Shown piece after piece: positions 34,009 through 46,490 of a DNA stretch of 64,000 nt. The position numbers and the translations under genes are program-made. Source of the stretch: Onchocerca volvulus (lineage: Eukaryota > Nematoda > Chromadorea > Rhabditida > Onchocercidae); NCBI GenBank assembly GCA_000499405.2, contig HG738137.1:5270001-5334000 (forward strand), read 5' to 3'. The notes under the pieces are model-generated. The model made no database searches. It saw only the letters and a program-made list of their open reading frames with translations, and was not told the origin of the DNA. Every line of letters begins with the position of its first letter. Within the stretch, counting starts at the first letter, position 1.

Positions 34009-36091
34009 TATTTAACGATGCAGACAGAACTGGATAATGAGAAAGTTCGCCGAGTAGAAATGGAACAAATGTGGCATTCACAAAAGAAAAAATTCGATGA
34101 AGAAAGATTGAAATTCGAAAGTGAAAGAAATGATTGGGAAAAGGAACGCGAAAGGCTTCTTTTGGATAGGGAATTAAATTGTTTTACTGAGGGTTTATTC
34201 AGTTGCAGTAAAATGTTGATTTTTTCATTTCAATTCCTTGCTCGGTTTTCAGCTTCATCAACCTGAAAGACATGGTGAACACGATGATGGTAGTGAAAGT
34301 CAGGGCGACAGTTCTTTGAGTACCATTTCGCTGATATCGGAGAGAGGAATGTAAGTTCAAAAACTAATGCTAGCTTATCATTTATCGTCATAAATAATAA
34401 AATCTAGTGTTGCTATTTGTCATGACCCATTCGATTTTTTTTTTTTTGGACTATTAATCATTTAGAAGAGCTCCATTTGATATTGATTAACTATCCCAAA
34501 TGTTGCGCAGGGAAATCGAGAGATTGCGTTCAAAGTTCCTTCAACAAAATATTGATGAAAAAAAACATCGAAAGAAAATGGAACATGAAATTACTCAGTT
34601 GCAAGATCAACTGAAACTTGCTCAAGATAACTTAGCCAAACAGACTCTGCTTGTGNNNNNNNNNNNNNNNNNNNNNNNNNNNNNNNNNNNNNNNNNNNNN
34701 NNNNNNNNNNNNNNNNNNNNNNNNNNNNNNNNNNNNNNNNNNNNNNNNNNNNNNNNNNNNNNNNNNNNNNNNNNNNNNNNNNNNNNNNNNNNNNNNNNNN
34801 NNNNNNNNNNNNNNNNNNNNNNNNNNNNNNNNNNNNNNNNNNNNNNNNNNNNNNNNNNNNNNNNNNNNNNNNNNNNNNNNNNNNNNNNNNNNNNNNNNNN
34901 NNNNNNNNNNNNNNNNNNNNNNNNNNNNNNNNNNNNNNNNNNNNNNNNNNNNNNNNNNNNNNNNNNNNNNNNNNNNNNNNNNNNNNNNNNNNNNNNNNNN
35001 NNNNNNNNNNNNNNNNNNNNNNNNNNNNNNNNNNNNNNNNGGAATGATTCATGCCCGCTGCATCGTAATATTCCGAATTTGAATCCGTTTGCTCAAGGAA
35101 TACTAGATCAAATCAATGAGGTGGGTGCTTTTGTATCAAGTGATATTATCAGTATCGTCGCAGCATGAAAGTATTGAAACAAATAAATGTTTTTGTCAAT
35201 TTTTACTATTGTTGTATCAGTATATCTGCTGAAATTTCAAGATTAGTGAAGAGCATATTAAAAATCCTTATAGTTTACTATTGAGAATGATGCTATTCGA
35301 AAGAAAGTAATTGAATGGGGTGCTATAAATATCGATCTAACATCCGAAATTGAACCCAACGAAACGCCATTTGTGGAAGATGAAAACTCGGAATGGAATA
35401 CGAAACGTTGTGAACGTGAGGTGAAAGCCCTGTTTTAATTGCCAGCTGATATTAATTTCAGTACTTTTTTATTCGAAAGGCATATTTCATTTCAAATTAT
35501 CAGTTGTTAGAAATTTGACTAAATTATTCCCCTAAGTTTGATTTTATGATTTTTACGTCTCTAAAAAACTAGATAAAGAAGGGAAAGCTTAAAAAAAATC
35601 AGTTATTTAATCAAAAAAAAAAAAATAAACAAGTTTTATATGCTCAGTAGTAAAGTTAGAAGGTTAATAATATGATTTTGAATTACGCTTTTTTCAGAAT
35701 GAAAAATTGGCAGCATTCTTAGCACAAAATAAGACCATTCCTGATGATTTAAACGAGGAAGAACTAGGAGGAAAACTTGCTCTGTTTGATGCTGTAAATG
35801 GTTCTGGAGAGAGATATTCAAAAGAAGAGCTAAATGATACTGCACGAAGCATGGAAACTTCTGAAATGGTAATAGATCTTGGCCACGTTTTTAGCTTACA
35901 CTTTTGTTTTTTTTTTAACGTAATCAATTTTTCATTAATTTTTTACTCATATGCAGTGAAATAAGTGTACTCAGTTGAACATAACATCGACAGCTGATCT
36001 TTTGAGCAAATCTTTGGTACTAACAGAAGATTTGGGTGAAGTTAAGAAAAAACTTTCGGTTTTGCAGTCTGCTTGCGCTCGTTTATTGTAG
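34009..36091 (+). CDS. Coiled-coil protein, interrupted by an assembly gap
   Basis: Candidate exons: 34009-about 34190, 34253-34350, 34511-gap, gap-35120, 35274-35420, 35698-35868, 35966-36091 (stop). The first is a highly charged helix (VEMEQMWHSQKKKFDEERLK), the second is Ser/Asp-rich and polar (DSSLSTISLISERG), the third again coiled coil (REIERLRSKFLQQNIDEKKH). The C-terminal exons are acidic with short heptads (DLGEVKKKLSVLQSACARLL). Spacing in the first exon loosely recalls rabaptin-5 (QLKHTWQKANDQFLESQR), which would make it a Rab5-effector-type endosomal protein, but this is a weak resemblance. The donor linking the first to the second exon was not found, and 385 bases are missing, so the model is incomplete. 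No symbol is given. Confidence 0.5.
34656..35040. other. Assembly gap (385 N)
   Basis: Run of unknown bases inside the coiled-coil gene. Open frames across it are artefacts of N translation. The true gap length is unknown. Confidence 0.99.
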
Positions 36092-36342
36092 AAATTGCTT
36101 GGCGGGGCCGATTTCTTGCAGATTTATTGAACTTAAGTAATGGTATTGTCATCAACTGCTCATTAGTGGTCAATTAAATAGAAAATCTAACAGTTAATTC
36201 CTCAGTTCTTTTCTTTGATACGAGCAATGTTGTTTATGGCATGCAATGTTATTTTATGTTTAATAACGGAATTGTTTTTGTTCATTGACAGTGTGTCAAC
36301 GTGATCTTTGATAATTGAATTTTTTATTTAGCATGACTTTTT

Positions 36343-36405
36343 TGGACTCTTCTCGAAGAATTGGGTGCAGGTGATCGAGGCAGAGAACTAGGAAGCATTT
36401 CGCAT
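36343..36405 (+). pseudogene. Possible UEV/Mms2-like relic
   Basis: One frame reads LLEELGAGDRGRELGSIS, which recalls the N-terminus of ubiquitin E2 variants (LLEELEXGQKGXGDGXIS), then hits stop codons at 36406 and soon after, with a frame-shifted patch (IDLDHSLA) that might continue the similarity. Only about 20 residues support this. It may be a decayed fragment or coincidence. Confidence 0.25.
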
Positions 36406-36867
36406 TGATCTTGATCACTCACTGGCAACAGTACTGATATTAGCCATAATATTGAAGGTATTTCAAATGTAGCTAATAAAGTGAAAAAATTAAAAATGAT
36501 GAATGTACAAGATCAGTTAAAATAAAAATCAACAGGACTATTAAAACTTCAAATTACTTCTGATCATAAATTTCATTAATTCAGTATTGGTGGATATTAA
36601 TTCAATATTGTTCATTTTGTAACCGCAAAAGAAAGCATCGGAGATTTGTTTGCTCATTTTCGGTAAATCATCTGTAGGCTATCTAGTGAAAATCAACAAG
36701 CTTGTTTTTACTGTTTTAGCTGTTTCCCGGTAATAGTATCGATATATCTTTTTAACTGAATAAGTAGGATATTTATTACAGAAAGCATCGGCTTTTTTAG
36801 GAGCTCGCAGAATTTACAGACGATTAAATATCGATTTAGCGGGATTAAATCCCGATTAAATCCCGAT

Positions 36868-37113
36868 TTAGCAAACGAAAAGATGGAATTGTTTCACTTT
36901 AGCTTTTCTCGCTACGGCAGGAGATCCTTGCATTTTAACTTCATTTTGAAGTTTTGCACTTTTTCTATTTAGTTCTTCGCCTGCTGGTTCTTGTACTAAA
37001 GCTATTTCTTTTTCTATCATGTTTTTCTTCAATTCATTTAATTCATCGTCCATTTCATGTGCTTGCAGCCTTTCAAGAAATAAACCACAAATTTCTTGAA
37101 AGACTGCAAGCAC
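36868..37113 (-). other. Unrecognised Lys/Glu-rich open frame
   Basis: Minus-strand frame of 81 codons, charged and helical (for example ELKKNMIEKEIALVQEPAGE, LNRKSAKLQNEVKMQGSPAV), composition like real protein. There is no ATG at its start; the first in-frame ATG is at about 37048. Its 5' end is one arm of the hairpin at 37056-37116. I do not recognise the family. It may be an exon, a decayed gene fragment or a remnant captured during an inversion. Confidence 0.25.
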
Positions 37114-37116
37114 ATG
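37056..37116. repeat. 26-bp inverted repeat (hairpin), 9-nt loop
   Basis: Arms 37056-37081 and 37091-37116 pair at 25 of 26 positions around the loop AAACCACAA. Each strand can encode FLERLQAH. Such a near-perfect short-loop palindrome suggests a fold-back event; an expressed hairpin RNA is possible but nothing else supports one. Confidence 0.85.
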
Positions 37117-38312
37117 TTACTGATTTCTTTTTTTTTTTTTTTTTTTATGCAAACATAATCAGGAATTGGTTGTTTCGAATATAACTTTGGTTTTTTAAAG
37201 TAAAAAATTCGTAAAAAGATTTAACAGAATGAATTTATAAGACTGCGCAATAAAGCATTTTTTTCGAACAAAACTTTTCCGTTGCAAAATGAAATGACAC
37301 ATGACTATAGTTACTTTTTGTTCCTCAACAAAAAATACAAAGTAATCTTGAAAAAGTTATTTAATAAAAAAACCGCCATGCCTCGGTCAATAAGCTCTCC
37401 ATCTCGTCGAGTATTCGCATAAAATAATTGATTAAATAGAATTTTTTTCGATCCGTGAATTCTTTTAGATTCGTAAACTTTCCTTTCCTATTTTTAAGTT
37501 TTGTATGAAATATAAGGCGAAAAACTAATTGAATAATCTTATGGCTAGTTCCGGCTGAAGTTCCCCTCAAGATAGATGGAGTATGTAATGAAGCTGTTAT
37601 ATTCAGTAAAACGAATGATTAGAGGAATTTGTGGGACGAAACGTCTTCGGCCTGGTCTCAAACCTTTATAAGTATGATGTCTCGTTTGCTTCATGAAGCT
37701 CAGACATTGAATGCCTTTTCCAAGTGAGATCATTTCTGATAAGCAGAAGTGGCGCCGTGGGAATGGACCAAACGTTGGGTTAAAGTATAAGTTTCATTGA
37801 GTTAAAGCATAAATGAAGTATGAAAAAGATTGGGGACTGAAATTATGTTGCATCAATTTTCTTAAAACAGTATCCCACAGACTAATTTTTTTTCCTGTTT
37901 TCTAACTCTCGCTGTGAATCATCACACCGTCTGGCTCATCCAGTGCTAATTAAATTATAAATAGTTTGGACTACTTAATTTTGATCAACCAACTCATTAC
38001 AATATTTGCTTGATTTTATGGAAAGCATTTAGAACACAGATCCTTTCTTCCCACTTTCGCCTAATTATTGGTGATTCCACACTGCGACACACTTTTTTGG
38101 TCTGTTCTGAAAGGTAACAGAGAAAGGATTGAGGCAATATGAGATAGTTGAGAATTAAAAGGACATTAATAGCCTCCCACCCCCTCCACCCTTTCCCTTG
38201 ATGCACTTCAGCGAAAGTTATTAGTACAAAAGATCTCAGATTCTTATCATTCGGTATTGCAAGAACTATTTTCTTAGTCATTAACGGATAAGTAGGAAAA
38301 AAGGTAATAGCC

Positions 38313-38395
38313 ATGAAATCGAGTTGTTCCACGGATCTGAACTGCTCTCAATCGGCACTGCAAAGACATCTGAATGACAGAAATCGGCAAATCAG
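38313..38395 (+). CDS. Candidate exon, cysteine-containing
   Basis: The open frame begins at or before ATG 38313 and ends at a good donor (AG|GTGAAC). It encodes MKSSCSTDLNCSQSALQRHL and a few more residues. Even codon use and the C-X5-C spacing look coding. The frame is also open upstream to an AG at 38295, so it could be an internal exon. Possibly part of the same gene as the exons at 41.4, 45.3 and 49.7 kb; not proved. Confidence 0.35.
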
Positions 38396-41391
38396 GTGAA
38401 CTTTCTCATTGTTGTCATTGATAAAGAATCGAAAAAAGGTTCACATCTGGTTCTGTAACCCAATTTAGCCATCCAAATGTGCTTTTTTCGAAAAACAAAA
38501 CAATATATAATCTATTGGTATTTAATTGTGCTTGCACATGAATGCATTCCGTGATTTCGTTACCAGAACTCGTTATCAATTTCTTTGCTGAAAACCAGAA
38601 ATATGAATGTTATTTTTGCTCATTTTATAATTGGTATCGTTATCTCGCTCCATATAGTGGTTTCGAATCCATTTCTTTAAGAATTCTTGGAACTAACTCA
38701 AAAGTGCGAAATATTAAACATTGCTTTTCAATACTTTATTCTTATTCCATATATTTATTATGTTGGTATAAGCCGCATGATTTCATTTCCTATTTTAAAT
38801 ACTGTTGGCTTTTGGAATTTAAAGCCATTAATAAATCACTCGAGATGATAATTGACAATGCAAAAGTGTTATTTGTAATATGAAATTTTTATAGTTTTAA
38901 CATTATTTGCTCCAAACATTACTTTCTCTATTAAACAAACATATTGCAAATATGTAAATTGAAGCAAACAAAAAGGGAAAGTAGTTCGTTCTCAATTTAA
39001 TTTGAAACAATAATAAGCAAGATTTAAGCGAATTAGAGACTTCTTCATTTCCACTCAACTGTCTAAAATGGTATGAGCAAAGCAGAAGTAATCGGCAATA
39101 GCAGCTGCTTCTGCAAACTTCATATTGCAAAATTTTACAAACAAAAAGCAGAATATTTTCTTACAAAAAAATAAGCTATAAAAGTTGGGACCAAACTGAA
39201 TCAATTTTTTCACCTTCTGCTTCTTTCTGATAGAATAACAGTGCGCATTTAATGTATGAAAATAAGAAAATCGAATTGACCAATAAATTTTGGTATGTCT
39301 AAAAAGCTTTAATATCAAATATGAAGTAATGCTGTTTCCTATCAAAAAACACTGATCATTTTCATTACATTATTTATTTGTGAGAATTGCGTAAATATCT
39401 TGCGAAAAGTTCAAAGAAGCACGTAAATTCCGACCGCAATTTTTTGAGAACGCGAGATATCAACGCAATCTTCGTCAAAGACAATGAAATGAATTCGAAA
39501 GATCTATAAATTATTTGAAATGAATCAATTAAGACTCAGTTGATAATGCCATGGAATTGGATGAATGGCTTTTGGGAAATTAATGTAAAGTACCATTAAG
39601 CATGCAATGTGTCGCTACACTAATTAACAGTTACGGCCGATTGCGGTTCTCTCCTGTCAACTCTTTTGTTCCATAAAGTAGTGGAAGTTCTGCGCAGTTT
39701 GCAACCCATTTGGTGACCTCATTTCTCGACCGAAAACATCGCACTGTTCCGCATCCATTCTTTTCATAAATTCCTTGTCAAAATTCATTTAATTGTTGAT
39801 AGCAATGACTTATGTCAACCAATGTTCGCTTCTCAGGTTCTTTTGTAATTTTCACTCTTCAACTGCTCTGGATTGAATGATTCATTGTTTATTGTCATTG
39901 CAATATTTACACAAATAACAGACACATCCTATCTTTGCAGTTCAATTAAGCTACTCGTACCATATAATCTTTATTGTCACAGCAATAAATTATGACATGC
40001 AATATTCTCGTACTTATATATTGCGACAATAAGCACCACTCAAACTCTTGACGCTTATTAGCTTAGCAATTTCTCATAACATTAGCAGACTCTCCAGCGG
40101 CAACATTTGAATACCCGCCAGTTCGAATGTTGGCTCTACGCCAGACGTTCGTTCCATTTCTGTCTTAATTTGTGTGATGTCGTACATGGCTTGGCTTTGT
40201 GTTTGACCTTTGTTGACCTTCATTTAGTGGGTTGTTTAAGGATTTCTCGAGTCTGGAAATACAATTATTTGTAAATAAACCTGAAAATAATTTTTGGAAG
40301 ATAAAGATATTCATCGCACTTCATGTCAAAAATTTTTATCCTGTTGGTCAAGCATGTGATCATTTTAAGTGATCTGGATATAGCTCGTTTACGGAAATTA
40401 ACAATTTCTGAACTGTATGTTAGTATATTTTTTTTTCTCACCCAGATTTTTTTTTGTTTCTTAGCGCAGAAAACAAGGAAAAGAAGACAAATAAAAGAAA
40501 ATTAGTTGAAAAATTTGTTTCGAATGTACCCATTCATCTGATCAGTTACATTTGTAATTTAATTACAGCTGATTATCATAATTCAATTAATGGTTAGCCA
40601 ATTATAACTTTACCACAGACCTCGGAGTCGACAATTCGTTGTGAAGATTCGAATTGATGTACAGTATTGACCGATCTACCCTTTTATTATGTGATTGTTG
40701 ATTCGGTTATTTTTGGTTTAATCTTATAATAGACGGCATTTTTGGATCTCTTCTAAGGATAGAATTTCAGGAAAATGCCAGAAATTAGAATTGTTCCTAT
40801 CGAATTATTGAACTGAATGAATGCTTTTTCATGAGAAACTGCTAAAGTTTACTATGAAATTGTTCAATATATTGAAATGCATAAGGGAAAAAACTGATGA
40901 TACTATATTATAGATGGTTCTTCTGGGAACATTCCAATTCATTGCTGCTCTTTGGGAGACTGGATGATCTTATTATAGAACTTCATGTTGAACGAGATGT
41001 CGGCAGTGTCAGTTAATTCGATTCGAGATTTAGTTTTCTTCATTTGTTTCTAAGTTTGATAAGCATTTAAAATTAATTGTTTTTGAATTTTTTTTCTCTT
41101 AACATTCCAGTTATTCAGTTTTGATTGCATTCAAATGGAAAATTTAGATATTCCGACATAAGTCATTTAGAAAACTGAACTGTACAACGTAACATTTCAG
41201 CATTAAAAATTTTTGGAAGTAATATCTCTAAATCTATTTATTTCATATTATATTGAAATTTCAAATAATATGCTGAAATGGATTAGTAAATCCTATGGTT
41301 GTCTCTTATCTGTATCCGGATAGTGAAGAAAGTTTGACTGTGTTCATCTACATCTGGTTTTAGTTGGGACATCATAGCCTAATTCAGTTGA

Positions 41392-41568
41392 AATCTGAAG
41401 CTGGATTCTGAAGAACCGGTTTTGGATTGCAGTTGCATGAAGTATAGGACTGATACAGAAACGAGATTTAATGACTGCGAACTGGATAGATATTTCATGA
41501 ATTTATTAGGCGTTTGCGATATTTCGATTTGCTTTCACACTGTATATTATATTGTTCAAAAACATTGA
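41392..41568 (+). CDS. Candidate exon, cysteine-rich
   Basis: Open for 58 codons with a CSC motif (EEPVLDCSCMKYRTDTETRF, then NDCELDRYFMNLLGVCD). A GAAG acceptor at 41397-41400, of the kind used elsewhere in this window, would open the frame at 41401. The CxC and spaced cysteines recall GFR-alpha/GAS1-type extracellular modules, a guess from spacing only. Confidence 0.3.
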   Translation, partial: NLKLDSEEPVLDCSCMKYRTDTETRFNDCELDRYFMNLLGVCDISICFHTVYYIVQKH

Positions 41569-44500
41569 GAAATGAATTTTTTTTGAAGTTTTTTTTTTTT
41601 TTTATACGATGACAATTTCCAAAATATTTCTCGAGGCAATCAGTGTCTGTTATCATTTACGTATTAAACAACGAGCAGTAGAAAAATTAAATTTTGCATG
41701 TTTTGTTGATATAACACTGAAGGGATTCGTAATAATAATTCTAATATTGAGATATTTTTATGTTAAAATTATTTTTACATTTTTCGTTTTTATAATTTTT
41801 CGAATTTTGCCATCTTCATATTTCCTCTTCTGATTTAAGTTTCTTTCTCATTTTTCCTGAAAATATCTACTGTCATCACTTTATCTTTGTTTAATTATTC
41901 TTTATTGTTTTATTAAGTTTATCATTTGTATTGCTCGAAATGTTTGATCTGATAAATCCATGCTGGTTTTTCATTTTTTAATATCATTAAGCGAGCTAAA
42001 TTTTCTGATCGGTTTTATAATATTCTTGTTAATAATCTTAAATTTTTTGATTTTCTTGCAGTTTTTGCAAGTTTCGGGCTATGTTTCATAGGTAGATATA
42101 TTCTTAAGTCGATTTTTTGAATTAACTTTGTTTCTAACTACAAATGCGGTCGACAAATCTTATGGACGAATAAAGCATTTAGAATTGTCTCTTCAATTTA
42201 TTGCATGCACTGATAGCTTTCGACAAATAATTTTTGTATAGTAGCTTGTCATTTCAAATGAAATGTCGAAGATGTTGCTAGCGCTAAACAAATGAATGCG
42301 GTAAATGGACAATAGGGGACTTCAGTATTTATGTCATGACCAAATGACCATTTCTATGTCAAAAGAGAACGAAGTTCGGATTTATGAGGGTCAATCGCGC
42401 TTAATTATAGTGCTGTATTTGAAAAGTTTGTTTCCCGGAGGGGTTTTATTGTGCATTTATTTATGTAAGATCAATTGAAATAAAGACTGAATCCATGAGG
42501 TCGGAAAAGTAGAGGCATCCTAACTAGCGCGTGAATTAAGCTATTATACTACATCTTGACTTGTACTGGAGACAATAGAATTAGTATGTGAATTTAAATC
42601 AGTCATTAGCATGTATACTTTGTTCTTTGTTAATGATTCGTGATTATTCTACCTTCCCATGATGCAATTCCGTAAACTATGCAGCAAATACAACAATATT
42701 TTTCCAATAAAGATTTGTCAAATAAAATGATAGAAAATAGATCATCAATTCTAGTAATACAAATCGTACTCAGCGTTCCTGACTGTCACATTCTGCCTTT
42801 TAGACTTTTACATCGAGGATTTCTTGACGCTTAGTGGTTTTTGTTTGGGAGTTAGTCACATAGGTATTTGTTTCTGGATGAATTCTTTTTATTTATTGCT
42901 GTTTCTGTCATTTGTCTAACATACTTCAAACTACTTTTTTTTTCCTTGAATTACATTTCTATCTTCAAATTCGTCTCTTGCTATTATTATATGTCAATAG
43001 TCATATTCTCATATACTGCAAGTAAAAATGTTCCATAGTCTTCCCTTCTCTTGAATATTTGCCAGAATAACATCACATTTGTTCTGTGAAATAAATAAAA
43101 TAAGGATCTATTTAAATTATCGATTAGCACTGCGACACAAATTTCACATCCACATGGGGAATTGAGAGTAGTTGCCTTATTTAGGAAGCATTTCTATTAT
43201 GGTTTGCAAATTAGATTTCTGACGCGTTTCAATCTTTATTTTGCTATAGTCTTGTCTGTGAAGCAATAGATCAGACAGGTGTCAAGTGCAGAATCAGTGC
43301 AACTGATATTTTTCCCGTAATATCTTCAACATTCTGTTTCACTCTCAAGTATGAAGTAAATATATTGACAAAATTATCAGCAGGCTGTAGTATAGACTTC
43401 CAGCTTGCCCTACCTATGCCAACCACTTCTAAGTATATATTTTTATTGCATTTTTTTATCTCAAAATCGCTCAAAGTTTCAATATTTCCATTAGTGCATT
43501 TCCTTGTTCTTTATCACTTATCTCACTCCTTCCCGAGACTACTTTGTAGAAGAAATTTTTTGTTGCATCATCTCGTCGAAATTTTTGGAATTGGCAAGAA
43601 TACATAATTCATCTCTATCTATATAGGTAAGGTTTAGTTCAGCCATCCAAAATTTTTTTTTATTCACTTATTATCGTGCCGAAATAATACTGATGATAGA
43701 ATGATTGTTGTTTCGGTACGGCACTAAGCAGATAGTCAAGTTCTTACGTAAGTGGGCTTATCCGGCGAACTGTGACCAGTTTGTTTATAATTAATTAGAA
43801 AGAAATTCTTCCTTTCAACATTTGCTTGAACATTTATTTGCGTGCTCAGTTTATCTGCTGCCTGTTCAATATTTTTTCCAAAATTAGGTATGATTCATCG
43901 ACCATTAAATGTGACTCATTACTTCCTTTCGTTTTAAATCCTTCATTTACTCATCTCTGACTACTCAATTTTACATGACTCAAAAAAACAATATCAGTAG
44001 CAGAATTCTTCTTTCTTCTGTATGGTAAATGATTACATGGTGAATATACAAGGAGTAACAAAATGAATTTTAGCATCTGCTGAAGTTTTGCTGGATAGTA
44101 TCTTTAGGAAAAAGTTGTCAACTTTCTTATAAGGGTATGTTCATGTTACATTGATGAAATGACACTCTTCATTAGTTCTTAAGGTTTCAAACAAAATGTT
44201 TTACAATTCATTGAATTTCTACATTTCATTTTTAAAGATTTGATTTGAAAAACTTCAGTACTTCTTTTGAAACTACTGAAATGCAATATAAACTCATTCA
44301 AATTCCTGCAGTTATTATATGACATGACTGAATTTTACTATTATTACTCTTACTAAATGCTACTGCAACAAACTAGGTTCATCTCTTCGTTATCTCATTA
44401 AATCAATAAATGAGAGGCAAACTTGGTCAATGTAGTAGTAGTTATAGCAATAAGTGATGTAGGTAATATTGGTAAAAAAAAAAAAAAAAAAAGAATTACA

Positions 44501-45339
44501 ATCCCGTTTGTTAATTTCATTTCTACTCGAAGTTGAATATATGTCGTTTGTTTTCAACTAACCAGTGGTGACATGTGACAATTTTTGACAATCGTCGATG
44601 CAAATGATGCAAGATTGTTTTGTTCCATTAATGCAATGCAAATGATTCATTCGATGATTTCACTTTCTTATTGCATAAGTTTGGATTCAGTTATTTTATA
44701 TTTTTAGTTTTAATGATTTTCAATGAACATATTTCTATTTCATTTTTCCGAAAAATTAATAATTTACACGTTACACTTTTCTTGATATTTCATATTTTTT
44801 CATTATACTGAACAAGGATTATAAAAATTCATTCTTATCTCTCTTATGTTAACAGAAAAAAGTAGTGAATATATTAGCTTCCTCTATTTCTCAGTTTTAT
44901 CGCTAGCAAAGCTTGACTATTGATTCTGTTGCTATCATTTCTTCGATTACGGCTTTTCTGCTGAATCTGTCTCGATCAAGTTGCAAGAAATGAAAACATA
45001 GTGCATATAAAGATAGAAATGAACTTTACGCATCCTCAAACTGTACCATTCTTATCAAGCGAATTGATATATTTGGCCGATTATGGTACAAATTTCATAT
45101 TAATTTACATCCTAAATTAATATCCCGTTTTGAACTATCTGTCTTCAAACTTAGCATAAATTCATGATTTGTATCGAAGTAATCTTCGGAATTCATCAGA
45201 AAAATACAAGAATTCTGGAAAATATATCCAGACTTTATCATCTCATGTTCAGAAATATTCCATTAGTAAACTTTGAACAGGACAGATATAAAATGAAGTT
45301 TCCTTATAGAAGGTAATCTTTATATTTATCCTTTTTCAG

Positions 45340-45493
45340 TCTTGGAAAGAAAAGAGAGTAGAAAGTAACAATACTGATTATATGTTGGCACAAATTATGC
45401 CATCTGTAATTAGTGTGCAGAAGTGTTCTTGTTCGCCTGAACTCTTTCTGCTAGATATTTCGAAGTCAATTACATTTTATTCGAATCCTTTAA
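45340..45493 (+). CDS. Candidate exon after TTTTTCAG
   Basis: It begins directly after a perfect TTTTTCAG acceptor and stays open for 57 codons; a donor AA|GTGTTC follows at 45494. It encodes a polar segment, then PSVISVQKCSCSPELFLLDI. The CSC motif matches that of the exon at 41.4 kb. No family identified. Confidence 0.3.
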
Positions 45494-46115
45494 GTGTTCT
45501 TCATTTGCACTAATGATCTGTGATGTTAAGTGTTATCGAAATATTTTCTCAATATAAGTGGTTAATGCAAATTGATCTCTTTGCTGTAATTTTATGTTTT
45601 ATAAATTATCATCAGGTCAAGCACTGATTTATTCTTCGATCGATTTTTGCCAGAAAGACTATAGATAAAACAGAGAGTTTGTAGTTGACATCTGTCGAAA
45701 AAGTTCGCACTGAAGAGTCCAATTTCTGACATGATTGATGTAGACTATGACATCTTTATCTCTTTGTAGTTGTTACCCAACCAGTGTTGATTCAAGTCTA
45801 GAGACTTATAGGCTAAGTCTTGTTTAGTTTGCAGAATATGGTCAAAGGTTACCATTTAGTGAGTATTTGTGAACACTTTATTTTATATTGCATTTATTTT
45901 GTATGCTAAGTGCTTCTATTACTGAGTCTGGTAAATTATTGATAGAAATAATGGATAGTAATAGTTAAATAAATGAAGTGCGATAACAATTGAAAAACAT
46001 GTCGGAAAAATAAACATTGTTTTATAAAGGTAACAGAAAATAAACCGGTTGTAAAGAATAACAAATGATAATTAAATATGCAAAAAAGCTTCATTTTTGA
46101 CCAGGCTGATAGTTC

Positions 46116-46490
46116 GGTCTTTTTTCTCGAAAAAAATTGGTTGATTCTTCAACTTTGTGAAATTTTGATTTATAATTTGGAATTAATTTAAAATTAATCT
46201 GTAGCTTGAAATAATTTTCCCTTCTAAATTTCAGTCTAGCAAGTTAAATACTCCTGATGTAAACTGTTCTAGAGAGAGTAATTTGGCAATAGAAAAAAAA
46301 ATTTATTTCCGTCAGATTTTTGTTTTCTAGTCTGAGATAAGCATGGAATTGATCCTTCAGACATTATAGCAAGAAATTTTTAACCAAACTGATCTGTTTT
46401 TTTTTTCCTCGAATGATTGATTCTTCAATTCTGTGAAATTTTGATTTAGAATAGTTTGAAATTAATTTTCCCTTCCAGTGGTAGTGCTTT
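46116..46490 (+). repeat. Diverged local duplication of about 110 bp
   Basis: Segments at about 46116-46230 and 46393-46490 share TGATTCTTCAA and GTGAAATTTTGATTTA and end in AATTTTCCCTTC, in the same order. Non-coding, no role evident. Confidence 0.55.

Noticed and set aside
34500..35168. Open frames running through the N block on both strands
   Set aside because: They exist only because N codons are not counted as stops. Only the flanking real codons were used.
38542..38883. 113-codon ORF as a gene
   Set aside because: No similarity, no supporting splice or promoter context, and a frame this long is not surprising in 16 kb of intergenic DNA read six ways. Left as unproven.
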